From Thalassotalea atypica (GTDB lineage Bacteria > Pseudomonadota > Gammaproteobacteria > Enterobacterales > Alteromonadaceae): a DNA stretch of 64,000 nt. The stretch's first letter is position 1. Each line of letters opens with the position of its first letter. Of the stretch, positions 39,986 through 48,251 are shown piece by piece. Both the position numbers and the translations under genes were made by a program. The notes beneath the pieces were generated by a model. That model ran no database searches, had not been told where the DNA came from, and saw only the letters and a program-made list of their open reading frames with translations. The stretch lies in contig NZ_AP027364.1 of NCBI RefSeq assembly GCF_030295975.1, forward strand, positions 1,736,001 through 1,800,000. The letters run 5' to 3'.

Positions 39986-40234
39986 TTACTGCAAGGTAGA
40001 GTTCAGTTCTATTTCTTCAGGCGTAGATTCATAAATTTGACGATCTTGGTTCCCCGAAATCGTAATAAACTTGTGTTCCATCAATAACTCGTAAGTAGCA
40101 TTCGGAGCAATTGGGCCATAGAGAATGTCGCCAAGGTTTGCTTTTAGATCCACAGCATGTTTTTTTGTATCGTTAATAACAGCGTCGAGTGCGTAAACAT
40201 TGCTATGAATATCTGATAATACTACAACTTTCAA
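39986..40234 (-). pseudogene. N-terminal fragment of a metallophosphoesterase
   Basis: 82 residues carrying only the first half of a calcineurin-like phosphoesterase: LSDIHSNVYALDAV (D-x-H-x-N), LGDILYGP (GD metal motif) and SGNQDR (in place of GNHD). Full members have ~240 residues and two further His motifs, which are missing here. The fragment ends in a stop just before the eroded attC. It is most likely inactive. Confidence 0.7.
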
Positions 40235-40264
40235 TGGGCCATCCGTGGGTATAATGCTATCGAG

Positions 40265-40345
40265 GAAACAAACAATTGCCTAAAATAAGCCGCTTAATCG
40301 CAAAAACCAAGCTGTTATTTGTCCGTGTGTTTTTTAAGTGATTGA
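40265..40345 (-). repeat. Eroded attC remnant
   Basis: TTGCCTAAAATAAGC and AAAAACCAAGCTGTTATTTGTCC are close to the central and right parts of the AGTTGGTTAAAATAAGC-type attC, but the outer ends have degenerated. The stop of the following lipoprotein gene lies inside. Confidence 0.55.
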
Positions 40346-40617
40346 TCTAGCGCCTTTCTTTGCTTTGCTTGTTCACTTTTACACCTGTTCTTTTCGTACT
40401 CATAGGGGTGATTACAATTACCGTCGGCACCTAACCCTATCAGTAAGCTTTCTTCTTTTTCCTTACATTTCATCTCCTGTGCTGGTTCCATATTTACACA
40501 CAATGATTCTTTCTTAATAACATCCGTAGTTCCATAATCACTTGTGCTATAAGTGCTACAACCACATGTCAAAACTAGCATCATTGCAGAGAGTATTAGC
40601 TTGAGTTTTAAATTCAT
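40315..40617 (-). CDS. Small lipoprotein, unknown
   Basis: About 100 residues from ATG 40617: a signal peptide with lipobox LTCGC, then a polar domain with four further Cys (LCVN, MKCKEK, GNCNHP, NRCKSE) likely to form two disulfides, and a basic tail. The longer frame to 40695 reads into an eroded attC, so I reject that start. No family recognised. Old integron cassette. Confidence 0.55.
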   Translation of the reverse strand: MNLKLKLILSAMMLVLTCGCSTYSTSDYGTTDVIKKESLCVNMEPAQEMKCKEKEESLLIGLGADGNCNHPYEYEKNRCKSEQAKQRKALDQSLKKHTDK

Positions 40618-40634
40618 GAACGAAGTCCTTTTAA

Positions 40635-40725
40635 ATAGCCTCACAACAGGGCTAGAAATTGTTTGCGAAAACGTAAAGCAGAGCAGGGCATACAACCAGT
40701 AGTCTCACTTTATTTAACTTGTTAG
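40635..40725 (-). repeat. Eroded attC site
   Basis: It runs from AGCCTCACAACAGGG to TTTAACTTGTTAG, with ATTGTTTGCGAAAACG in the middle. The right end TTGTTAG is intact, but the left core has lost AACGCC and the arms are mismatched. Confidence 0.55.
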
Positions 40726-40912
40726 TTGGTACTTCTTTAATAGGTTATTATTGCAAATCCGCTATTTTTATTAAGCATAGGGCAAAACCCATAAAGAATA
40801 TAGGATCTACAATATCCATTAATGTATGAAACCTTTGAACCGTGCGTTGAGTCAGCTAACTCTTTGAGCGGCTCAATAAATAAGCTCAACTCTAGTGCTT
40901 CCAAATTCGTTA

Positions 40913-41080
40913 CTACTGTTTTTCTCTTGCGATAATTGTTTTATTGATAATACGCCATTCATTTTCGCGTTTGTACATTACAAGATAGTCAACAGAGTGT
41001 GTTTTGGGCGTATCAACATCAAGCTTCACACCATGTTAAGTGGCTATTAATACTTGCTTAAAGTTACTCATTGATGAACA
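40913..41080 (-). pseudogene. NTF2-like (lumazine-binding-2 type) gene remnant with in-frame stop
   Basis: Reading the minus strand gives MSNFKQVLIAT, a TAA stop, then HGVKLDVDTPKTHSVDYL and VMYKRENEWRIINKTI to a TAG stop. The VDYL...W.I.NKT end is typical of NTF2-like proteins. Only the C-terminal third survives, and it is interrupted. The rest of the 40,726-41,160 gap shows nothing I can assign. It lies next to an intact NTF2-like gene but is a different subgroup. Confidence 0.55.
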
Positions 41081-41162
41081 TTGTTGCCGCCATCGCACTT
41101 AAAGACTATTTTATTTTTTGATTTATTAATCCCATATCTAGAGCCGCTTCAAAAACCAAGCT

Positions 41163-41621
41163 CTACTTGTGGTATTTGCGAATAACAGCAACTTTACCGT
41201 TTTCCATTTCGAGCACTTCCATCATGGTTTGTGTATAAGCAATAGGCTGCTTACTTTCAGGGTGGATGCCCTTTGCACTTTTCTTATATCTAATAGCAAT
41301 AGCTGAGTTGTTGAAAATAAACACATCAAGAAGCTCAGCACTAAATTCAGTGTGAGCGCCTAAATAAAATAACATGCCTTTTCGCATTGCTTCTTTTCCA
41401 TCAGGTAACCTTGAGTCGTCTGTTATCCATGGTAAATGCGAGTGCCCTATATCATCTGTAAGTTGAGATAAATAGTTTTCAAGATCCTCTTTCGTTGCAT
41501 TTGGTGCTTGAGTTGCGACCATCGCCTTAAAATAGGTTTGAGCAAATTTCTCAAGATCAATTTTACTTGCTGAAGCAGACCAAGCAAAACTAAGTGACAA
41601 TATTAAAAGTAATACTTTCAT
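41163..41621 (-). CDS. Exported NTF2-like (SnoaL-type) protein
   Basis: 152 residues: signal peptide (LLLILSLSFAWSASA) then a cone-shaped NTF2-like domain with LSQLTDDIGHSHLPW and GKEAMRKGMLFYLGAHTEFS and ending VLEMENGKVAVIRKYH. Such proteins are small periplasmic isomerase-fold or ligand-binding proteins with no fixed function. It sits between eroded attC sites and is an integron cassette gene. Confidence 0.7.
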   Translation of the reverse strand: MKVLLLILSLSFAWSASASKIDLEKFAQTYFKAMVATQAPNATKEDLENYLSQLTDDIGHSHLPWITDDSRLPDGKEAMRKGMLFYLGAHTEFSAELLDVFIFNNSAIAIRYKKSAKGIHPESKQPIAYTQTMMEVLEMENGKVAVIRKYHK

Positions 41622-41649
41622 TGAGACTCCGTGGTTGATTATTCACAGA

Positions 41650-41740
41650 ATACCTCACTATGAGGCAAATGATAGTTGGTTAAAATAAGTGACGAAGGAG
41701 CAAAATCCAATAGTTATTTGTCCTTTTATCTAACTTGTTG
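41650..41740 (-). repeat. attC site with degenerate left end
   Basis: TCACTATGAGGCAAATGATAGTTGGTTAAAATAAG and the rest follow the intact consensus, but AACGCC has become ATACC and the right end TTGTTG has lost its A, so recombination is probably impaired. Confidence 0.75.
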
Positions 41741-41798
41741 TGCCAAATTCCACCTGCTAGGTTTTTTCTTCGTTAATAAGCATATTCATCAATTTTGT

Positions 41799-41874
41799 AA
41801 ACCGCCTAAGCTAAGCCGCTGCGCAGCCGGCTGGAGGGCGAAGACAGGAATGAACTTGAACACCTCGTTATGTG
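41799..41874 (-). repeat. GC-rich attC-like site of a different type
   Basis: A stem AGCCG/CGGCT lies near the left side, and the right end CTCGTTATG supplies the stop codon of the GNAT gene, as normal attC sites do. Sequence and length differ from the other sites, suggesting a cassette from another integron lineage. Confidence 0.45.
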
Positions 41875-42293
41875 GGCGTGCTCATTGTAAACTCTAGATG
41901 GCCTGTATGTTTGTCTTTTTGCTCGCTAATAACTAAAAAACCTTGTGATAAATAAAACTCATAACTTGCAGTATTTTCTTTATATACGGAAAGTGATAAA
42001 GGGGATCTTATGGTTTGTGCGTGTGCAAGTAACGCTTTTCCTATCCCATGCCCCTGCGACCTAATATCAACGAATATGGCAGCTAAAATATTTTCATGGA
42101 GAGAATAAAATCCAACAATTTTTGAATCTTGTTCAAACACATATGTTTCTGAAGCGGGAAGATAAATTTCACGCATATTTGATACTTGTGATGCCCAAAA
42201 ATCAGCATCGATAAAGTCATGTGCTTTGACGGATGCGCTTAACCAAATAGACAATATAATTTCAATATCATCAGTACTACATTTTCTGATCAT
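41868..42293 (-). CDS. GNAT-family N-acetyltransferase cassette gene
   Basis: 141 residues; IILSIWLSASVKAHDFI near the start and the acetyl-CoA loop VDIRSQGHGIGKALLAHA (~73-90) with SYEFYLSQGF at the C-terminus place it with PhnO/YjaB-like GNATs. Its TAA stop is part of the attC-like end at 41868. The substrate is unknown. Confidence 0.85.
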   Translation of the reverse strand: MIRKCSTDDIEIILSIWLSASVKAHDFIDADFWASQVSNMREIYLPASETYVFEQDSKIVGFYSLHENILAAIFVDIRSQGHGIGKALLAHAQTIRSPLSLSVYKENTASYEFYLSQGFLVISEQKDKHTGHLEFTMSTPT

Positions 42294-42432
42294 TTTTATC
42301 TCGGTTTATAGAATTTAGTGGTATTAAGATAAACTGATTTTCAAATATAAGATTGAAAAAATACGACAATTTTATAATGCTCCTTAAGAATATTTCTTAT
42401 GAAGAGCACAGAGATAAAATCTTGTAAGCACA

Positions 42433-42482
42433 TAGCGCCTATTAAACAGAAAATATAGGTGGCTAAGATGTGCTGCTGTAAA
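42433..42482 (-). repeat. Left half of an attC site
   Basis: TAGCGCCTATTAAACAG and ATATAGGTGGCTAAGATGTG match the left arm and centre of intact sites; the right arm is missing. The rest of the 42,294-42,605 gap is AT-rich with no further feature seen. Confidence 0.45.
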
Positions 42483-42605
42483 GCTAATAAAATAGCAATT
42501 AAGTTTTTATGCTAATGAATATTGGTCGTAGTGTCGTCTTGTATGTCCCATGGTTAAACTCTTTGGTAACAATAAATTTAATTGCTGTCCGCTAAAGTGG
42601 AGGGA

Positions 42606-43175
42606 TCAATATCCTGCTTGAATGGTTTGTTGTGTTTCGGCCCACTGCTCTTTACTCAAGCTATAAATTGCGTGAGCAACAATACGACCATTTAAATTTT
42701 CACTATTACTAATGGCTCCTTCAAATGCAAAACCTAAACGCTTACAAATATTTCGGCTTGGTACATTCTCAGTTGCTACTGATATTTGAACTCTTTCCAT
42801 ATTTAATGAATTAAACGCATACGATATTAGTTTTGATAGCGACTTAGTCACAATACCCTTACCTTGGCATTTGGAGCTTAACCAATAACCGACCTCTACT
42901 TTTTTAAGTTCATTAGATATTGAATTAAAACTAATATTTCCCACTAATTTATCACAATAAATAATTGCACAAGTTAAAGACTTTCCACTTTTATAGTCTT
43001 CGAGTGATTTATTCACAAATGATAAAAAAAACTTTTCAGAATCAGCATACTTTGGCCAAACAAGCCATTTACTCAAATAATCTATTTCATCTTTTACAAT
43101 ATTGTAATAACTACTTGCAAAAGACGGCTCTACCAGAACAAGTTCCAATTGTTTATCAATATTTAATTTAAACAC
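42606..43175 (-). CDS. RimJ/RimL-type GNAT N-acetyltransferase cassette gene
   Basis: 189 residues; VEVGYWLSSKCQGKGIVTKSL (~93-113) is the acetyl-CoA site and MERVQISVATENVPSRNICKRLGF is the C-terminal GNAT_3 signature. This matches RimL and antibiotic or ribosomal-protein acetyltransferases. Its attC (42433-42482) is broken, so the cassette is probably locked in place. Target unknown. Confidence 0.87.
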   Translation of the reverse strand: MFKLNIDKQLELVLVEPSFASSYYNIVKDEIDYLSKWLVWPKYADSEKFFLSFVNKSLEDYKSGKSLTCAIIYCDKLVGNISFNSISNELKKVEVGYWLSSKCQGKGIVTKSLSKLISYAFNSLNMERVQISVATENVPSRNICKRLGFAFEGAISNSENLNGRIVAHAIYSLSKEQWAETQQTIQAGY

Positions 43176-43193
43176 CGTAATCCTATAGAAACA

Positions 43194-43286
43194 GAATGCC
43201 CTGTTAAGGGGCTGAGTAATGCTTGCTAAAACGTGCAGCGGAACCGAGCAAGCTTTGCGTGTCCCGTTGCTTTATGCGCTTGTTAT
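43194..43286 (-). repeat. attC site (globin cassette)
   Basis: Left core GAATGCC (one change from AACGCC), inner arms GCTTGCT/AGCAAGC, right end CTTGTTAT. First good site at the distal side. Confidence 0.8.
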
Positions 43287-43334
43287 GTTTTGGATACACT
43301 TACAGAAGTTTCCTGCCTACTAACAATTACTAAA

Positions 43335-43757
43335 TTAACTACCACTTTCAAGCCCTTCAATCATCACCGCCGCGATATTATCATAATAGTTAGCCCAAGC
43401 AATTTCTATTAACGCATTACTTTGTTGTCTCAGTTCAGATTGAATAGTTAAAATTAAAGCAGCTTTTACTACGTTAAACTGGGTTTTTACTGCACCATAA
43501 TCTTTATGCTTTCTACCTAGGTCAAATAACACTGGTTTAATCTCTTCGAAATTATCTACTTTGGAAACAGCAGTACTAATAATTTCATAAAAGTGAATTT
43601 CTATAATTCCAATTTCCTTTTTAAACATAGGCTTAACTAAAGGCGCCATTTCAAATAATGTTTTAAAAAATTGCTCTCCAAAACGTACATTATTTGCTGC
43701 TATTTGGTTAAAAGACGATTTAATGGCACTTTTTTCTTCAAACGTTAATTGGTGCAT
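43335..43757 (-). CDS. Globin-family haem protein (cassette gene)
   Basis: 140 residues matching single-domain bacterial globins: FEEKSAIKSSFNQIAANN, FFKTLFEMAPLVKPMF and the proximal haem ligand His84 in FDLGRKHKDYGAV. The C-terminal helix IEIAWANYYDNIAAVMI is intact. Such globins bind O2 or NO. It is unusual as an integron cassette cargo. The attC follows after ~50 bp. Confidence 0.82.
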   Translation of the reverse strand: MHQLTFEEKSAIKSSFNQIAANNVRFGEQFFKTLFEMAPLVKPMFKKEIGIIEIHFYEIISTAVSKVDNFEEIKPVLFDLGRKHKDYGAVKTQFNVVKAALILTIQSELRQQSNALIEIAWANYYDNIAAVMIEGLESGS

Positions 43758-43819
43758 AAATTTGACCTATAAATACCGTAATTAATATTAATTATAGTTA
43801 TGAATAAAATTAAAAAACA

Positions 43820-43912
43820 TAACGCCCCGATAACAGGTAAATACTGGTTGGCTATAATCCGAAACGCAGCGTAGGAGCCAACCAGTATTTGTCCAGTTGA
43901 TGCGCTTGTTAT
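43820..43912 (-). repeat. attC site
   Basis: Left core TAACGCC, long inner arms ACTGGTTGGCT/AGCCAACCAGT (11 bp), right end CTTGTTAT. Confidence 0.92.
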
Positions 43913-44019
43913 GGTTTTTCTTTATCTAAAATAGCGCCATCCAATTGAATAAGGCCCTAATTCATATTTCCCTCATAAACGCTAGCTAGCACAAATAACC
44001 AGCGAGTTGCCTATTATAC

Positions 44020-44667
44020 TTAGTTTAAGTTTTCAACAAGACTTGGATTGCAAAGTACATCTAAGTACAGTGAATATCGATTGCCTCTTAACTTCTTATT
44101 GTCAAAGTTATAGTGGCGAGCAAAGTCAGAGGAATATACGTTAACTAAATTTTCTTTTATAGCGAAATGATGTGACTCGTGAACGCTATCATCGAGACCG
44201 CGATCCATATAACCATTTAGCATTATATCTTCGTCATTGTAGATTGTTACTGCGCTCCAGCGAACGGGCCGCGTATACGTAGAGTGCTCTGTTACCTCTA
44301 TATACTCTGACGACTCTTTGCCACGATATTGAACCATGATTGGATAAGACAGTTCTTTCACAACGCGGCTATTTATATCTGGGGTTGCATACAGATTAAA
44401 AAGCGTGCCTGTATTGCCATCAGTGTCGCCTGCTATCCAAACACAGCGATCACCTCCGTAAAAATGGGTGAAGTTACTAAGGTACTGGCGAAATCCAAAG
44501 TCCTTAATTACTTGGGTATTAAGGAGATTACTCACAAAAAAATAAATAAAGGCACAAAGCACGATCAATAGGATCGATATCCCGGTACCTGTTCTGCGTT
44601 GAAGCCACTCTTTTTCGCTATAAACGGTAAAGGTACCATCGTTATTGTCTTTCACTATTTTTGGCAT
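44020..44667 (-). CDS. Membrane-anchored protein with a C-terminal beta-rich domain, unknown
   Basis: 215 residues; one membrane segment (~28-47, GISILLIVLCAFIYFFVSNL) near the N-terminus, then an exported-looking domain with WIAGDTDGNTG and many aromatic strands. The N-terminal KDNNDGTFTVYSEKEWLQRR is cytoplasmic. No family recognised. About 108 bp separate its stop from the attC, longer than usual here. Confidence 0.55.
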   Translation of the reverse strand: MPKIVKDNNDGTFTVYSEKEWLQRRTGTGISILLIVLCAFIYFFVSNLLNTQVIKDFGFRQYLSNFTHFYGGDRCVWIAGDTDGNTGTLFNLYATPDINSRVVKELSYPIMVQYRGKESSEYIEVTEHSTYTRPVRWSAVTIYNDEDIMLNGYMDRGLDDSVHESHHFAIKENLVNVYSSDFARHYNFDNKKLRGNRYSLYLDVLCNPSLVENLN

Positions 44668-44778
44668 TTTTACGTATACATCCTTTACTGGAACATTGAT
44701 AAGGTTTCGACTAAGGGCAGCGTAAAGCCGTCCGGAAGGTCAAAATCAAAAATACAGACCACTCTCTATCAGTAACCA

Positions 44779-44874
44779 TAACGCCCATTTAAGGGACTGA
44801 TAATAGTTTGCTAAAATGTGTAGCGAAGCGAAACCGAGCAAACTGTTAGCAGTCCCGCTTGAAATTCTTGTTAG
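44779..44874 (-). repeat. attC site (epimerase cassette)
   Basis: Left core TAACGCC, arms AGTTTGCT/AGCAAACT, loop with TAGCGAAGCGAAACCG, right end CTTGTTAG supplying the epimerase stop. Confidence 0.93.
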
Positions 44875-45752
44875 CTGCGTTTTAAAATTGGCAATACTTC
44901 TGCTGTTTCAGTATCTAACATTTCCAAAACGCTTTCAAAACCATGTATAGGTGACCAACCTAATTTCTCACGTGCGGACGATGAATCATATACGCGATCT
45001 AAGCTTTGAGGTAGCTGCCAATTTCTTTGTTTAAATGCTAGCGCGATTTCTGGGCACTTACGCTTAATAACAGATCCAGCTTCAGTATATAAAGCTTCGC
45101 AATCAGAAAGATGAAAAGGTGTTGCACCTGAAATTATAAAACGATTAAAACCGCTTAAGAGTTTTTCCACAGCACATAAATGAGCATTTGCTACATCTCG
45201 AGCATCAATACCACGAGTCAGACGAAATACTGCCATTAAATCCGCAGCCTCAGGAAAGCATCTCGACATTTGCAGCACAGTCACTGGAAGCTGAAACAGG
45301 TTTGAAATTTCTTTTAGCTTAGTTTCAGCAACAATTTTACTTTTATGGTAAATCGACTTAGGTTGCGGAGCAACCTCCTCATTAATCCAACCTGAAATGC
45401 CTTTAGGCGTCGAAGCATAACCGTACAACGCAGTTGTACTGGTAAAAATAAAGTGCTTAATACCTGCTTTTACGCCAGCCAAAGCCAGTTTCTCAGTCGC
45501 GTCCACGTTGATAGATTGAAACTCTGAATCTGGCACTAAACCAACATGAGGAGCATGAAGAGCCGCGGTATGAATGATGATATCAATATTTTCAAGAACC
45601 CCATCAATCAGAGTACTATCACGAATATCACCAATGTAATCGGCTGTTGAACAAGGCGTTTTATCAATGCCGACTACATCATGTGTTCGCATTAATTTAA
45701 TATAGATTGCACGCCCGACTCTACCCGCAGAGCCTGTTACTAAAATTCTCAT
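44871..45752 (-). CDS. NAD-dependent epimerase/dehydratase (extended SDR), cassette gene
   Basis: 293 residues. The Rossmann dinucleotide motif GSAGRVGRAI is at ~7-16, the catalytic YHKSK (Y-x-x-x-K) at ~134 and TSTTALYG before it. Extended SDRs act on nucleotide sugars or related substrates; no closer assignment is possible. The TAA stop is the attC end at 44871. It is one of the longest genes in the array. Confidence 0.85.
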   Translation of the reverse strand: MRILVTGSAGRVGRAIYIKLMRTHDVVGIDKTPCSTADYIGDIRDSTLIDGVLENIDIIIHTAALHAPHVGLVPDSEFQSINVDATEKLALAGVKAGIKHFIFTSTTALYGYASTPKGISGWINEEVAPQPKSIYHKSKIVAETKLKEISNLFQLPVTVLQMSRCFPEAADLMAVFRLTRGIDARDVANAHLCAVEKLLSGFNRFIISGATPFHLSDCEALYTEAGSVIKRKCPEIALAFKQRNWQLPQSLDRVYDSSSAREKLGWSPIHGFESVLEMLDTETAEVLPILKRS

Positions 45753-45787
45753 TAAGGCACCTTACTAATGATTGATATCAAAGCAGC

Positions 45788-45881
45788 TAACGCCTACTTA
45801 AGCGGAAAAATATAGTTGGCTAAAATGTTGAACGGAGTGAAAACAGCCAACTGTATTTTTTCCGTTTGAAGTTCTTGTTAT
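45788..45881 (-). repeat. attC site
   Basis: Left core TAACGCC, arms AGTTGGCT/AGCCAACT, loop GTTGAACGGAGTGAAAAC, right end CTTGTTAT. Confidence 0.93.
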
Positions 45882-45890
45882 GTTTTTACT

Positions 45891-46124
45891 TTACTCTTTC
45901 GTAGTAGTGGCTCTAATTGAACCAACGACTAAAAATAGACCTATTACAAGGTAACTACCAATTTGAACAACATACTCAATTGGATTTGAATTGAATGTGA
46001 TTGTACGATCTGAACCAATTTTACCAGCTCCAAACCCGGATACTGAACCAGAGATTAAGTCTCCAATAGTTGTGGATAGTATCCAACATCCCAGTACAAA
46101 TCCAACCACCCTATAAATATTCAT
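45891..46124 (-). CDS. Small two-helix membrane protein, unknown (cassette gene)
   Basis: 77 residues; membrane segments ~5-25 (RVVGFVLGCWILSTTIGDLI) and ~50-68 (YVVQIGSYLVIGLFLVVGSI) joined by a Gly/Ser-rich loop, with a short Thr/Lys tail. The stop lies 9 bp before the attC. No family recognised. Confidence 0.55.
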   Translation of the reverse strand: MNIYRVVGFVLGCWILSTTIGDLISGSVSGFGAGKIGSDRTITFNSNPIEYVVQIGSYLVIGLFLVVGSIRATTTKE

Positions 46125-46170
46125 AACAGCCTATTTAGTAAAACTAATTTAGCGAATCGTATTGAAAACA

Positions 46171-46266
46171 TAACGCCCCAATAAGGGGAAATTTGTAGTT
46201 GGCTAAAATTGTTGAACGCAGTGAAAACAGCCAACTGTAAATTTTCCTGCTTTATTGCCTTGTTAG
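46171..46266 (-). repeat. attC site
   Basis: Left core TAACGCCCC, arms AGTTGGCT/AGCCAACT, right end CTTGTTAG. The preceding gene ends 13 bp inside it. Confidence 0.92.
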
Positions 46267-46581
46267 GTTCCTTAGGCTATATGCTACGTAAAAACTAATA
46301 AGAGCTGATAAAATACTTATTACACTCAAAAGCTTATAGCTCCAGCTACTATGACGTTTTAAGCCTTTATCGTTGCCTAATATCCAATTTAACGCGAATT
46401 TTAATTGATTTGAAGTCTCGGAACTAATCTCTGAACTTTTAGATATGATTTGCTCAATATTTCTAACAGCTTGCGGTGTAGACACTTTCATAATCGGATA
46501 GTGCATAAATGCAGCTATAGGCGACAATAGGCATACGATACCCCAAACAATTAGAATTCTACGCAATGCTCGACCTTCCAT
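46252..46581 (-). CDS. Two-helix membrane protein, unknown (cassette gene)
   Basis: About 109 residues from ATG 46581; the earlier ATG at 46602 would start inside the upstream attC. Membrane segments are ~8-27 (ILIVWGIVCLLSPIAAFMHY) and ~85-103 (LLSVISILSALISFYVAYSL), with a helical polar region between. It ends inside its own attC. No family recognised. Confidence 0.55.
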   Translation of the reverse strand: MEGRALRRILIVWGIVCLLSPIAAFMHYPIMKVSTPQAVRNIEQIISKSSEISSETSNQLKFALNWILGNDKGLKRHSSWSYKLLSVISILSALISFYVAYSLRNLTRQ

Positions 46582-46592
46582 ATCAGTGAACC

Positions 46593-46689
46593 TAACGCCC
46601 AACTAAGGGGCAAATAATTAGCTTGGCTATAATTTTGAGCGCAGCGACAAAAGCCAAGCTTTATTTGTCCCGCTTTAGTTACTTGTTAG
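46593..46689 (-). repeat. attC site (trypsin cassette)
   Basis: Left core TAACGCC, arms AGCTTGGCT/AGCCAAGCT, right end CTTGTTAG supplying the protease stop. Confidence 0.93.
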
Positions 46690-47474
46690 CTACCCAATAC
46701 ACCTGATATCCAGTCATAGTAGTTCGATACCCTAACTTGATATGCAGTAGTACCATACAAACCACCTTTAAAAGTTGATATATCACCATGCCCAAATTGC
46801 CAACTTGATAAACCTACAAGAAAGGGGATGCCTTGTTGAATAACGATAGAAGCGCCACCACTATCTCCAGAGCCATGCATACCTTCAAGTGGTAATGCAT
46901 TTTCCGGTTCATCGAATTTGAATGCTAACCAATTGCCTTCTGCATTTTCTACTACATTTTGAAACTGGTTTATTACACGAAGTGATTTTGTATCAATATT
47001 TTCCCCTGTTAATCCGGTTCCGGTCGCCCCCTTACCATAAACAGTTATTGTTTTACCTTTTTCACTTTTGCCATTGTATATTTTGATCGGTTTAACACCA
47101 CTAACCTTTGTTGATAATTTGATGAGCGCAATATCACTTCTAGATTTGAAAAAGGTCATTAAAGGCGCTAAGTCGCCTTTAAGTAAACTTTTATTAGGTT
47201 CTGTATAATCAGGATGTATATGAACGCTTTTTATTTCATAAGCTTTTGAACCAATTATTAAATCTTTACCGACATAATCATAAAAAATAGTGTGTGCTAC
47301 CGTTAAAACCCATTGTGAATTTATTAATACACCATGCCCTTCATGGGGCATATCAATAAGGTATTCAGGCACTTTATCAAGAACATAATTTTCAGGAGGA
47401 ACATCATGTCTCTTCACAACAGCATCGCTGTATGTAGAAAAGAAAATAATAGATAAGATAAACAAAACTTTCAT
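46686..47474 (-). CDS. Exported trypsin-like serine protease (cassette gene)
   Basis: 262 residues. A signal peptide (~1-18) precedes a chymotrypsin-fold domain with the full catalytic triad: His in VLTVAHT (~61), Asp in SDIALIKL (~115) and Ser in GSGDSGGAS (~212). The hydrophobic patch LVGLSSW precedes the end. Probably active in the periplasm or outside the cell. It is an unusual functional cargo for a cassette. The TAA stop is provided by the attC. Confidence 0.87.
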   Translation of the reverse strand: MKVLFILSIIFFSTYSDAVVKRHDVPPENYVLDKVPEYLIDMPHEGHGVLINSQWVLTVAHTIFYDYVGKDLIIGSKAYEIKSVHIHPDYTEPNKSLLKGDLAPLMTFFKSRSDIALIKLSTKVSGVKPIKIYNGKSEKGKTITVYGKGATGTGLTGENIDTKSLRVINQFQNVVENAEGNWLAFKFDEPENALPLEGMHGSGDSGGASIVIQQGIPFLVGLSSWQFGHGDISTFKGGLYGTTAYQVRVSNYYDWISGVLGS

Positions 47475-47502
47475 ATTACGTCCATGTTCATTAATGGGTA
47501 GC

Positions 47503-47600
47503 TAACGCCCACATTAAGGGGCTTTTTAATAGTTTGCTAAAATGTGTAGCGCAGCGAAACTAAGCAAACTGTAAAAAGTCCCGCTTTAATTGCTTGTTAG
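47503..47600 (-). repeat. attC site
   Basis: Left core TAACGCC, arms AGTTTGCT/AGCAAACT, loop TAGCGCAGCGAAAC, right end CTTGTTAG with the stop of the lipoprotein gene. Confidence 0.93.
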
Positions 47601-48139
47601 CTATTCTTTAAACCGTTCTTAGCTCTTTGCTCACGAATTTTTTCTTTGTTCTCTAAAACATAATCACGGAACTTAAAGAAATTAGCTTCAACTTCTTTGT
47701 AGATTTCTTTATTGGTTGATTTTGGAGTAAAACCATTTGGATTATCGCTATGCCATTTAATAGATTCTTCGATGAGTTTCACCCAGTTATCTGGGTTTTG
47801 ACCAGCGTATTCATTGATTGGAGTACCAACAACATATTTTAAAGAGCCATAAAGTGCAGGATCTCCTGATTTTTCCAAATTTGGATTAGCCATTAGATAT
47901 GCTCTAAATCTCATTTGACCAACGTAGTACCATTTAGCTGCTTCATCAAGTTTACCTTCATTCAACAATTTGGAAGCTAAAGTGATATAACTTATTGGGT
48001 GTTTATCGGTTATACCTTGTTTTATAGTCTCAACCGACTCATCAGCGACATTATTACTTGAATTAGAATCACTTGTTGAGGCACATGCACTCAAAAGTAA
48101 ACTCACCGAAATTAATACTACATTTCTAATTTTCACCAA
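47597..48139 (-). CDS. Lipoprotein with Sel1/TPR-like helix pair, unknown (cassette gene)
   Basis: 180 residues; signal peptide with lipobox LSAC (~18), a Ser/Asn-rich linker, then ITLASKLLNEGKLDEAAKWYYVGQMRFRAY, which has the spacing of a tetratricopeptide unit, and a helical C-terminus. It looks like an outer-membrane-attached adaptor of unknown partner. A GGAGAG ribosome site precedes it. The stop is in the attC. Confidence 0.55.
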   Translation of the reverse strand: MVKIRNVVLISVSLLLSACASTSDSNSSNNVADESVETIKQGITDKHPISYITLASKLLNEGKLDEAAKWYYVGQMRFRAYLMANPNLEKSGDPALYGSLKYVVGTPINEYAGQNPDNWVKLIEESIKWHSDNPNGFTPKSTNKEIYKEVEANFFKFRDYVLENKEKIREQRAKNGLKNS

Positions 48140-48155
48140 ACTCTCCTTGAATAGC

Positions 48156-48251
48156 TAACGCCGCCTTAAGCGGTGAGTAACAGTTGGCTAAAATGTTAGG
48201 CGAAGCGGAACCGAGCCAACTGTTACGAATCCGACTTTAAGGCATTGTTAG
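48156..48251 (-). repeat. attC site (acyltransferase cassette)
   Basis: Left core TAACGCCGCC, arms CAGTTGGCT/AGCCAACTG, loop AGGCGAAGCGGAAC, right end ATTGTTAG. The upstream gene ends 29 bp inside. Confidence 0.92.

Noticed and set aside
41676-41897. 73-codon plus-strand frame
   Set aside because: It runs through two attC sites against the cassette direction and has no ribosome site or domain.
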